Shown piece by piece: positions 28,296 to 35,715 of a stretch of 64,000 bases of DNA. The position numbers and the translations under genes were made by a program. The stretch is from Mucilaginibacter geliditolerans (lineage in GTDB: Bacteria; Bacteroidota; Bacteroidia; Sphingobacteriales; Sphingobacteriaceae): assembly GCF_014200495.1 (NCBI RefSeq), contig NZ_JACHBY010000003.1, forward strand, positions 124,001 through 188,000. Reading direction: 5' to 3'. Under the pieces are notes generated by a model. The model made no database searches and was not told where the DNA came from. It was given only the letters and a program-made list of their open reading frames with translations. The first letter of the stretch is position 1, and each line of letters starts with the position of its first letter.

Positions 28296-29072
28296 CTTGA
28301 TGTACTCTGCAACATCAACCATTGGGGCTACCCAGATTTTGCCTTCATTTTGTTTAAGAAAATGCAGCAGTTCGCTATGTGCCTTCAAATCCACATTAAT
28401 GTTATGGCCGCCACCCACTCCGTGGAAAAGAAATACTAAAAGCGTGTGTGTCTGCATCGCTTTTTTAACCAGGTCGATCATATAAGCCGCCGATTGCCCG
28501 TTAATCCCATAACAATCAATATTGGTTAGATCAACCTGCTTTGCAGTTTGCAGGCCCGGACTAACGCCTCGCGCTCCGGCGAAATCATTTTTGAGCTGAT
28601 TATAAAAATACACATCACCAATTTTCAGATCTCCGCATGGGTAGGCAAATGTTCTGATATCCTTGCCATCAATTGCTTTGAGCAGGGTGTTATTGGTTCT
28701 TATTTCGCTTACGGCCCGGTAAACGGTGTACTTGCTCAAGTCGTAATCGGGCGTAACAAAACTACGGCCGGGCAGGCTGCCATCGCAGGGGTGATAAAGC
28801 GAGTGGTTGCCTAATTCATTTCCTTCTTTCGCTGCTTTGCGCCACTCATTAATTCTTTTATTCACTACCGGCGATGAACCGATGAGATAAAATGTAGCCC
28901 TGAGTTTAAGGGAATCCAAGACCGGCAGTACATTATCCAGGTCAACATCTATCGCGTCATCATAAGTAAGCACCACGGCGCATTGTTTATGGTTCCATAA
29001 AGTTGAATCCTGCGCCTTAACTATTTGGGCCGATAGTAATAACAGGAAAAATACGATGATGTTGATCTTCAT
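28284..29072 (-). CDS. Polysaccharide deacetylase (NodB/CE4-like), exported
   Basis: This 262-residue protein has a signal peptide (about 1-20, IVKAQ) and the NodB-homology motifs: TYDDA with D38-D39 (motif 1), the metal ligands H90 and H94 in HSLYHP (motif 2), RTFAYPCGD (motif 3) and LVFLFHGVGGGHN (motif 5). It should remove acetyl groups from a sugar polymer or oligomer with a divalent metal. Its ATG overlaps the stop of the acetylesterase gene by 4 bp (ATGA), so the two are translationally coupled. In this xylan locus, acetylated xylo-oligosaccharides are the likely substrate, although CE4-type enzymes also act on chitin or peptidoglycan. Confidence 0.85.
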   Translation of the reverse strand: MKINIIVFFLLLLSAQIVKAQDSTLWNHKQCAVVLTYDDAIDVDLDNVLPVLDSLKLRATFYLIGSSPVVNKRINEWRKAAKEGNELGNHSLYHPCDGSLPGRSFVTPDYDLSKYTVYRAVSEIRTNNTLLKAIDGKDIRTFAYPCGDLKIGDVYFYNQLKNDFAGARGVSPGLQTAKQVDLTNIDCYGINGQSAAYMIDLVKKAMQTHTLLVFLFHGVGGGHNINVDLKAHSELLHFLKQNEGKIWVAPMVDVAEYIKKNQ

Positions 29073-31045
29073 TTTATGACTATTTTATTGGGTTCAGTAG
29101 TAAATGGCGATGCAGGTAGGCCCTCTTTGTTGTATAGATTTGCTCCCTCCGGATTATCCTGCCATGCGTAACGAACATACAAAGGATCAGTGACATCGCT
29201 GCTCCAAACTACAACTTTATTATTTTCGATAGCGGCATGGGCCCAATAAAACTTATGGTCGGCACCGGCTATTGCAAATTGCGAAAGCGTGGTATCATCT
29301 TTGGCGATGAGCCCGCCGCCAATATCACTGAATGTTAGAACAATCCGGTTCCCATCAATGCTTGCCAATTGATAAATCGGCCCGGATGCTATTACTGACA
29401 GATCGTGATAAGCTATCTTTTCGGCACCCAAGGCCAGCCTTTCGCCTACAACTTTTTTGTTGAGCGGGTGAATATCATTCCATTCACCGGCACCAATAGT
29501 AACAGCCATAGCCGTGTTTGATATTGATATCGCTTCCAACTGCTGTTGCCTGAGCTCGGCCCACTGGCTTTCTGTGGGCGAATATTTTACATCCATAAAA
29601 TTGGGTAACTGCGCATAGATAAAAGGCAGATTTGGTTGCTGCCATTTGCTGCGCCAGTCTGCTATCAGCGTTGTTAATAACAGATTGTATTCTTTTGGTT
29701 TATTTGCATTTGTTTCGCCCTGGTACCATACAATGCCTTTTATGGCATAATTTATAGCAGGTGCAACCATCGTGTTATACAAGCCTGTTGGTTCATTTTG
29801 TGCTGAGAAAGTATAATCGGCAGCGCTATTCGCTCCGGGAGTATACACCTGCCCAACCTTATACTGCCAGTCGCCGCGAAGATCGATTGTATCTTTTCCC
29901 ACGGCTAAATAATAGGCCTTATCGGGTACAAAACCACCTTTGCCTGCGGTATTCATTACCTGTATGGTAATAATATTTTTGCCGGGTTTTAGTATAGTTT
30001 CATTTAGTTTATACCTGCGGGGAGGGTACTGGTAAGTGGTATTACCACAAAGTACGCCGTTCACAAATAAATTGTCGGCATCAACAATGCGGCCCATGTA
30101 AATTTTAGCGGGCTTGCCTACCATGCCCACAGGTACATTAATTTCTTTTCGGAACCATACTACCCCGTTAAGTCCGCTCACACCCTGATCGGCCCAATAG
30201 CCGGGAAGCCAGAAATGATGCCAGTCCTTTGGTTTATAGGTTGTATCGTACCATGTTTTAGGGCCTGTTAAACCTAGGTCAGTTACCTTAACATGCCTGT
30301 TTTGATTACGTTTTGCCAGTAATGCCTGCTGATTAACCTTATTTACAAACGCGGTATCTTTTATAGTTTTTAGTCGTTGGCTATAATCAGGGATTGTTTT
30401 GATGCCATCTTCACTTATCCATGCTTGTATAGGCGTGCCACCAACGCTGGAATTGATGATGCCAATAGGCACATGGTATTTATGATATAACTGCTTTGCA
30501 AAAAAATAGGATGCAGCACCAAATTGCAGCACGTTTTCGGGGTTACAGGCAAGCCATTTACCGGGGGGAAGATCAGCATGAACTTTGCTTACATCCGATA
30601 CAGTCGAAATAAAGAAGTTCCTGATCTGCGGATAATTGGCGGCGGCAATTTCATCCGGATACCTCTCTGTTAACCTGTCCATTGGCAAAACCATGTTCGA
30701 TTGCCCTGAGCAAAACCATACGTCCCCTATCAGGATATTGTTTATAGTGATATGGTTGCTCGCGCTTATACCCATGGTATATGGGCCACCGCTTTTCATT
30801 GGCGCACTTTCAATCTGCCATTCGCCATTAGCTTTTGTAATGGTGGCATATTTTTTATGATTAAAGCTGATAGTGACCTTTTCGCCCGGCTGTGCCCATC
30901 CCCATATTTTAATTTTGGCATCGCGCTGCAAAACCATGCCATCGCTTATTAATTGCGGCAGGCGGACCTGGGCATAAGCCGTTGTAAATGCCGAAAAGAA
31001 TATAATTAACAAAAGAGCGGTAACAATGGTGGGCCTTGCTTTCAT
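29069..31045 (-). CDS. Sialate O-acetylesterase-like (SGNH) esterase, probable xylan acetylesterase
   Basis: This 658-residue exported protein (signal about 1-25, TAYAQ) opens with an all-beta segment (LPQLISDGMVLQRDAKIKIWGWA). The SGNH esterase domain follows: nucleophile S116 in FCSGQSNM, GGTPIQAW, GIVWYQGETNA and the catalytic His in EWNDIHPLNKK. A galactose-binding-like beta-sandwich is inserted in the middle (about 280-400, GVVWFRKEINVP to YPPRRYKLNE). The family is named for sialate 9-O-acetylesterase, but such proteins in xylan loci deacetylate xylan fragments. No sialic acid genes are nearby. A perfect 20-bp operator palindrome lies upstream (31125-31144). Confidence 0.85.
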   Translation of the reverse strand: MKARPTIVTALLLIIFFSAFTTAYAQVRLPQLISDGMVLQRDAKIKIWGWAQPGEKVTISFNHKKYATITKANGEWQIESAPMKSGGPYTMGISASNHITINNILIGDVWFCSGQSNMVLPMDRLTERYPDEIAAANYPQIRNFFISTVSDVSKVHADLPPGKWLACNPENVLQFGAASYFFAKQLYHKYHVPIGIINSSVGGTPIQAWISEDGIKTIPDYSQRLKTIKDTAFVNKVNQQALLAKRNQNRHVKVTDLGLTGPKTWYDTTYKPKDWHHFWLPGYWADQGVSGLNGVVWFRKEINVPVGMVGKPAKIYMGRIVDADNLFVNGVLCGNTTYQYPPRRYKLNETILKPGKNIITIQVMNTAGKGGFVPDKAYYLAVGKDTIDLRGDWQYKVGQVYTPGANSAADYTFSAQNEPTGLYNTMVAPAINYAIKGIVWYQGETNANKPKEYNLLLTTLIADWRSKWQQPNLPFIYAQLPNFMDVKYSPTESQWAELRQQQLEAISISNTAMAVTIGAGEWNDIHPLNKKVVGERLALGAEKIAYHDLSVIASGPIYQLASIDGNRIVLTFSDIGGGLIAKDDTTLSQFAIAGADHKFYWAHAAIENNKVVVWSSDVTDPLYVRYAWQDNPEGANLYNKEGLPASPFTTEPNKIVIK

Positions 31046-31100
31046 TAAAGTTCTATAATTGGTGGTTTACCTGATCTTGCCGGAAATAATCCTGGCATTT

Positions 31101-31144
31101 TGTAAATATCAGAAAAAGCTTGAATTTTGCAATCGATTGCAAAA
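31101..31144 (-). promoter_or_regulatory. LacI-type operator and promoter of the esterase-deacetylase operon
   Basis: TTTTGCAATCGATTGCAAAA (31125-31144) is a perfect 20-bp palindrome, the best copy in the window. On the minus strand its TTG is 21 nt from TATTTACA (plus-strand 31101-31108). It lies about 80 bp before the esterase start and ties this two-gene operon to the xylan regulon. Confidence 0.7.
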
Positions 31145-31215
31145 AACTTTTTTTTAAGGATTATTTGTATAGTCACCACAGGTATTCAGAAGATGGAAAA
31201 GGAAGCATCGGCCTT

Positions 31216-31327
31216 GTGCGATTCCCGCCTTGGGGCGGGGAAGGGTGGAGTTTATCAGATAGGTTGGTGTATAAACCCCTCCCTGCCACTTCACATCCAA
31301 CCGCACCCCTCCCGTGAGGAGGGAATT
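31216..31327. repeat. Intergenic repeat, GGGAGGGG family (copy 2, inverted)
   Basis: Begins GTGCGATTCCCGCC and ends CTCCCGTGAGGAGGGAAT. Its reverse complement runs parallel to 23652-23763 over about 110 bp, with shared blocks GGGAGGGGTGCGG, TTGGAT/CTGGAT, GGCAGGGAGGGGTTTAT and the end GGGAATCGCAC. The two copies face each other around the xylose block. Confidence 0.8.
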
Positions 31328-31554
31328 AAAAAACAAAAATGCAATCTTCCGAACACCTGTGGTGGCTGCACAAAATGTGAAAAGTATTTTAGGGGATGAA
31401 TTTCAGTTTAACAGCAACAAGCATGCTCTACTTAATCCCGTATCAATAGCGACTATTATTTTCAATAAAGCCCCGATGCTGCAAATACTACAATTATTTT
31501 ATCTTTATATTACAGCAAATATCCTAGCTTAGAGTTGATCACTAATTTACCATA

Positions 31555-32853
31555 ATGAGCCCAAAAACTCCCATTGAAAAAATCACCGCCCCTATAAGCA
31601 AGTTCATCCACCAGGAACACACCAGCGGGATTGTACTTTTTTTAAGTGTTATAGCTGCCATTGTATGGGTTAACTCGCCTTTTCAGCATTCGTACCATGC
31701 ACTATGGGACATTCATTTTTCGATGGGCTTTGACAATTATGTGCTCGACCACCCTCTTCACCACTGGATAAACGATGGCCTGATGGCCATATTCTTTTTT
31801 GTGATCGGACTTGAATTGAAAAGGGAATTTATGGCTGGCGAGCTGTCAACCATGAAAAAAGCCGCATTACCCATGGTTGCTGCCTTGGGTGGGATGCTGC
31901 TCCCGGCCCTTATTTACTTTTTTATAAATAAAGGCACTGCATCTGAACATGGCTGGGGCATACCAATGGCAACTGATATTGCCTTTGCATTGGCGCTGCT
32001 TTCACTTGGCGGAAAACATGTGCCACCATCAGTAAAGGTATTTTTATCAGCCTTAGCTGTTGCCGATGACCTGGGCGCAGTATTGGTGATAGCCATATTT
32101 TATAGCGCACATATATCGCTTCCATTAATAACCATAGGGATTTGCCTGTTAACTATACTACTCATTGGCAATAAGTTAGGGGTGCGAAGTATCCTTTTTT
32201 ACTTAATAATTGGGTTTGGGGTTTGGGTGGCATTTTTATTATCGGGTGTACATGCTACTATAGCCGGTGTACTGGTGGCATTTACTATCCCTGCACGCAC
32301 CAGGATCGATGAAAAAAAATATGCTAAAGACCTGACGAAGCTTGTATCTGATTTTGAAGAAGCCGCGCCAAACGATAGTACCCTATCCACCCCGGAGCAG
32401 CACTATATCATCGAGAAAATAAAAAATCTAAGCACTGAGGCTGAAACCCCGCTGCAAAAGGTTGAGTATGCATTGCACCCATGGGTAGCATTTGTGGTAA
32501 TGCCACTTTTTGCTTTGGCAAATGCCGGTATTGAAATTAACAGCAATTTTTTCTCATCGCTGGTTAACCCGGTGAGTATTGGCATAGTTACCGGCTTAAT
32601 ATTGGGCAAATTTGTTGGCGTATTGCTGGCTACATGGCTGGTAGTAAAATTTGGCGCGCAACTGCCGGAAAACTCCAACTGGAAACAAATTGCCGGGGTT
32701 GCCCTACTGGCGGGTGTGGGTTTTACCATGTCGCTATTTATATCCGGCCTGGCCTTTGATCATCCTGAAATGGTTGAGCAGGCAAAATACGGGATCCTCT
32801 GTGCATCACTTTTAGCCGGCGTGCTTGGCGTTGCTATTTTGAGGAATTCATGA
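31555..32853 (+). CDS. nhaA: Sodium/proton antiporter NhaA
   Basis: This 432-residue inner-membrane protein has about 12 membrane segments. NhaA family sequence throughout: HQEHTSGIVLFLSVIAAIVW, NDGLMAIFFFVIGLELKREF (about 78-98), ALPMVAALGGMLLPALIY, ATDIAFALALLSLGGKHVP and the paired ion-binding aspartates in AVADDLGAVLVIAIFY. GFTMSLFISGLAF is near the end. It exchanges sodium for protons and helps in sodium and pH balance. It is about 45 residues longer than E. coli NhaA, mainly from a charged loop (about 245-300). It has no functional link to the neighbouring xylan genes except that the SSS symporter also depends on sodium. Confidence 0.96.
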   Translation: MSPKTPIEKITAPISKFIHQEHTSGIVLFLSVIAAIVWVNSPFQHSYHALWDIHFSMGFDNYVLDHPLHHWINDGLMAIFFFVIGLELKREFMAGELSTMKKAALPMVAALGGMLLPALIYFFINKGTASEHGWGIPMATDIAFALALLSLGGKHVPPSVKVFLSALAVADDLGAVLVIAIFYSAHISLPLITIGICLLTILLIGNKLGVRSILFYLIIGFGVWVAFLLSGVHATIAGVLVAFTIPARTRIDEKKYAKDLTKLVSDFEEAAPNDSTLSTPEQHYIIEKIKNLSTEAETPLQKVEYALHPWVAFVVMPLFALANAGIEINSNFFSSLVNPVSIGIVTGLILGKFVGVLLATWLVVKFGAQLPENSNWKQIAGVALLAGVGFTMSLFISGLAFDHPEMVEQAKYGILCASLLAGVLGVAILRNS

Positions 32854-32997
32854 GCGATATTTTATCCATCTCACAGTAAAATTAGCCATCTTATTCATAA
32901 CAAATTTTTCTTCACAAACTACTTGCAAATGAGCCTGTTTTATACTTATCTTTATATACCAATTGCTCTAAACCCTTAAAATTCAGGAGAAGTCGCC

Positions 32998-33180
32998 ATG
33001 AAGAAGAAAATTACTTTAGTTTCTCAGCCTGATAAGACTGAAACTAGTAGCTCAGAATCGCAGTCCTTCCAAAACCCAAACCAAAAAATGTACCGGGATC
33101 ATAAGATTTGTGATCACCATACACATGGGAGGACTAATAAGTTCCCATTCGGCAGCAGCCACGGGCCGTTATTTTTTTAA
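32998..33180 (+). CDS. Small hypothetical protein, 60 residues, His-rich C-terminal half
   Basis: I do not recognise a family. The frame starts MKKKITLVSQPDKTE, has a Ser/Gln-rich middle and then DHKICDHHTHGRTN, a cluster of one Cys and four His that could bind metal, and ends GPLFF. Coding is supported by an unusually good ribosome site (CAGGAGAAG, 6 bases before the ATG) and an upstream TATCTTTA box near 32949. A polar start, no signal peptide and no membrane segment suggest a cytoplasmic protein. The layout, a Lys-rich start with a short Cys/His-containing tail, also resembles precursor peptides, but no maturation enzyme is adjacent. It stands alone between nhaA and the TetR gene. Confidence 0.55.
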   Translation: MKKKITLVSQPDKTETSSSESQSFQNPNQKMYRDHKICDHHTHGRTNKFPFGSSHGPLFF

Positions 33181-33366
33181 GACGGAGTTCATAAACCTTT
33201 TATGCCGTCGCATATGCGCTGGTGTTCATTTCTTGTCCCCTGCTTTAGGCATTAAAAGGGTATAGCCCGGGAAAGAGAAGCATCTGTATCCCGTAACTAC
33301 GCGCTTTTGGAACCAAAAACTTCATCTATTCAATTGTCATCAGCATATCAATAAGTATTTTATTTT

Positions 33367-33396
33367 TATAAGTAAATAAACATTTACTTATATTTG
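33367..33396 (+). promoter_or_regulatory. TetR-type operator overlapping the TetR promoter
   Basis: TATAAGTAAAT (33367-33377) and ATTTACTTATA (33382-33392) form a perfect 11-bp inverted repeat with a 4-base spacer, the usual shape of a TetR-family site. The -7 box TATATTTG (33389-33396), an exact TAnnTTTG match, overlaps its right arm. Binding would block the promoter of the TetR-monooxygenase operon, 48 bp before the TetR ATG. Confidence 0.75.
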
Positions 33397-33443
33397 TTTT
33401 ATTATTTGATCTACTCATTAATAAAAAGATCATCTATTATAAA

Positions 33444-34040
33444 ATGAGGCCAAAAAATTTAGAAAAAGAGCAAGCCATCCGTACCATAGCTTTACAAATT
33501 ATTGCTGAAGAAGGGTTGGAGAATCTGACCATGCAAAAGCTGGCTAAAGCTGCCAATATATCCCCGCGTACCATCTATATAAAATACGAAAACAAAGAGG
33601 ACCTCTTAATAAAGCTATTTATTGAAGAAGTATTAGGCGCTTATGAAAAAGCGGTGCTGGAAAACTTTGACCCCAATGCAGACTTTGCCGAAGGTGTAAA
33701 AAAGCTATGGCTGAACGGCTTCCATTATCTTAAAAACAACCGGCACGCTTTCGCTTTAATTCAATATGGAAAATCTTCCCCCCTATTAAATAAAGCGTAT
33801 CAGGAAAAAAACATTAAAGAGGGTGATTTTTTTGCACCGATACATCAGTTTCTGGAGTACAATATTGCAGCCGGCGTAATTAAGGATTTCCCACATGAGG
33901 TACTCAGGGCATTATTGTTCTCTCCTATAATTGAGTTGGTAAATGAATATTTTGATTACATGGACAGGCCCAAACAAATCATAACAGAAGAAATACTTTT
34001 AGCCTGCTGTGAAGTAGTGACAAAAGGAATATTAAAATAA
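33444..34040 (+). CDS. TetR-family transcriptional regulator
   Basis: 198 residues. The N-terminal helix-turn-helix is typical (IIAEEGLENLTMQKLAKAANISPRTIYIKYENKEDLL, about 17-53). The remaining all-helical part (about 60-198) is the ligand and dimer domain, which in this family does not reveal the ligand. It is followed after 12 bp by a TetX-like monooxygenase, so it very likely controls that gene and itself through the inverted repeat at 33367-33392. The inducing compound may be a substrate of the monooxygenase (inference). Confidence 0.9.
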   Translation: MRPKNLEKEQAIRTIALQIIAEEGLENLTMQKLAKAANISPRTIYIKYENKEDLLIKLFIEEVLGAYEKAVLENFDPNADFAEGVKKLWLNGFHYLKNNRHAFALIQYGKSSPLLNKAYQEKNIKEGDFFAPIHQFLEYNIAAGVIKDFPHEVLRALLFSPIIELVNEYFDYMDRPKQIITEEILLACCEVVTKGILK

Positions 34041-34052
34041 AATTTAAAGCAA

Positions 34053-35195
34053 ATGAACGCAATTAAAAATAAAAAAATAGTCATTGTTGGTGCAGGGCCG
34101 GGCGGTTTAACGCTTGCCCGGCTTTTGCAGATGAATGGCGCAGATGTAAAAGTCTACGAACGGGATATTGATAAAGACGCCCGCCCAAAAGGCGCTACGC
34201 TTGATCTGCACGAGGAATCGGGATTGGCAGCGTTGCGTGAGGCCGGATTGATGGATGCATTTATGGCGAATTACCGCCCAGGGGCAGACCAAATGCTCAT
34301 TATGGATATGCATGCGCATATCGTACATGATGATCATGCAAACGGGCAGAGTGACAGGTCGCGCCCGGAGATTGACCGGGGACCATTGCAAAAGATCCTG
34401 CTGGAATCATTGCAACCCGGTACTGTTGTATGGGACAGTCAGTTTTTAACCATGGCACCACATAACGACGGCTGGAAACTGGAGTTTAAAAACGGCTCGT
34501 CTGTAATTGCCGACCTGGTGATAGCGGCAGATGGGGCAAACTCAAAGCTGCGCCCTTACATTACACCTATTAAGCCCTTTTATGCGGGTGTTACGGCAAT
34601 TGAAGGTGCGGTATATAATGCTGAAATGCAAAGCCCTAAAATCCATAAATTATTACATGACGGAAAAATATTTGCCATGGGCAATGAGCAATCATTAATT
34701 GTGAGCTCAAAGGGAGATGGAAGCCTTGTGTTTTATCCCGGCTTTAAAAAAGAAGAGAACTGGAGCCGCGAATGTGGGATAGACTTTACTGACAAAGCAC
34801 AGGTAATTACCTGGTTTAAGAAGGAATATGCCGGTTGGGATAGCTCATGGCTTGAACTTTTTGAAAACGCAAGTTCGGCCTTTATACCGCGACCGCAATA
34901 TTGTATGCCCCCCGACCAAACCTGGGAGGCTTTGCCAAACCTTACTTTGCTGGGTGATGCTGCACACCTGATGCCACCATACGCGGGCGAGGGTGTAAAT
35001 ATGGCCATGCTGGATGCACTGGAATTGAGCCAATGCCTTGTCAGCGAAGATTTCGCCAATACACAAACGGCCATTGCAGCTTTTGAAAAACAGATGCGCG
35101 CAAGAGCCTCTGAAACTGCAAGGGATACATTGGAATCAACAGCAGCATTGCACTCGCCGGATGCCATTACTTTCCTTATTAATGTATTCGGTTAA
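34053..35195 (+). CDS. FAD-dependent monooxygenase, TetX-like
   Basis: 380 residues, about the length of the flavin monooxygenase TetX. FAD-binding motif GAGPGG at 13-18 (KIVIVGAGPGGLTLARLLQMNGADVKVYERD). Then KGATLDLHEESGLAALREAGL, which closely follows TetX's [20 protein letters not shown] region as I recall it. Later come ADLVIAADGANSKLR and the second FAD motif LLGDAAHLMPPYAGEGVNMAMLDAL. It should hydroxylate an aromatic or polycyclic compound using NAD(P)H and oxygen in the cytoplasm. Relatives range from true tetracycline-inactivating enzymes to environmental enzymes of unknown substrate, so I do not call it tetX. Confidence 0.85.
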   Translation: MNAIKNKKIVIVGAGPGGLTLARLLQMNGADVKVYERDIDKDARPKGATLDLHEESGLAALREAGLMDAFMANYRPGADQMLIMDMHAHIVHDDHANGQSDRSRPEIDRGPLQKILLESLQPGTVVWDSQFLTMAPHNDGWKLEFKNGSSVIADLVIAADGANSKLRPYITPIKPFYAGVTAIEGAVYNAEMQSPKIHKLLHDGKIFAMGNEQSLIVSSKGDGSLVFYPGFKKEENWSRECGIDFTDKAQVITWFKKEYAGWDSSWLELFENASSAFIPRPQYCMPPDQTWEALPNLTLLGDAAHLMPPYAGEGVNMAMLDALELSQCLVSEDFANTQTAIAAFEKQMRARASETARDTLESTAALHSPDAITFLINVFG

Positions 35196-35247
35196 AAAAA
35201 GGATTGATTTTGACTAAAATATAACAGTCAGTCACATATTTTAATAT

Positions 35248-35276
35248 AAAAAGCCTCAATTTTTGAGGCTTTTTTG
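35248..35276 (+). terminator. Intrinsic terminator after the TetX-like gene
   Basis: AAAAAGCCTCAA pairs with TTGAGGCTTTTTT across a TTT loop, giving a GC-containing stem followed by a T-run, 52 bp after the stop codon. The A-run on the left makes it possibly bidirectional. Confidence 0.9.
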
Positions 35277-35654
35277 CGTTTATCACGTTTTAGCATCATT
35301 TATAGCCCTATTTTTAAGATACACAAGCAAATTTATACCCTCTAAATGACCAACCCGGTCTTTTGTTATCCATTCCTTACTTTTTAAAAAGAAATAGATC
35401 ACAAAATTTGATTATCAGCATAATTATTTAATAAAATACGACGGTAAACTGCTCATTGCAAAAAAATAGTCGCAAATAAATCCATTTTTTATTTTCTAAT
35501 TATACCTGTCAACCAAACATTATTAGGTTAAAAAGGCACTTTATATGATATTTAATTATCTTTTAGTAAAAAATTTTCATCTAACGTTAAGTTCAATAAA
35601 AAATAAGGATAGTTTCATAACTATTTATACTTATTAAATTATTTTAATAAGTGT
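35277..35654. other. AT-rich intergenic region before the ROK regulator
   Basis: No gene is supported. One clear inverted repeat, ACTTATTAAA (35629-35638) and TTTAATAAGT (35643-35652), spacer TTAT, lies 63 bp before the ROK start just upstream of its promoter. It could be an operator for the ROK protein or another regulator. The rest is low-complexity A/T sequence. Confidence 0.55.
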
Positions 35655-35692
35655 TTTGATTTGTGGTTTTATTTTAATTAAGTTTGTTAAAC
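35655..35692 (+). promoter_or_regulatory. Promoter of the ROK-SusC-SusD operon with an overlapping palindrome
   Basis: TTTG (35655-35658), 20 nt spacer, then TAAGTTTG (35679-35686), an exact match to the Bacteroidota form TTTG-N19-21-TAnnTTTG. GTTTGTTAAAC (35682-35692) overlaps the -7 box and is palindromic apart from its centre. It recalls the GTTTGTTTAAAC core that I remember for XylR (ROK) operators of Bacillus, so it is a candidate site for the regulator it precedes. Confidence 0.65.
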
Positions 35693-35715
35693 CAAAATCT
35701 TAATCTGCATATTCA

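Larger units (their letters stand above)
31046..31554. other. Intergenic region between the acetylesterase and nhaA
   Basis: 509 bp with the esterase promoter and operator (31101-31144) on the left and an intergenic repeat in the middle (31216-31327). On the right is a possible nhaA promoter with TATCTTTA near 31500. Short overlapping frames on both strands read through the repeat and show no family likeness, so I call no gene here. Confidence 0.6.

Noticed and set aside
23652..31327. Composite transposon bounded by the 112-bp repeats
   Set aside because: No transposase or target duplication is seen; the repeats look like small intergenic elements.
31120..31532. Overlapping short frames on both strands
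   Set aside because: They read through the operator and the 112-bp repeat, whose other copy lies in a non-coding gap.
34053..35195. Calling the monooxygenase tetX
   Set aside because: Similarity is clear, but substrate-pocket identity cannot be judged without an alignment.
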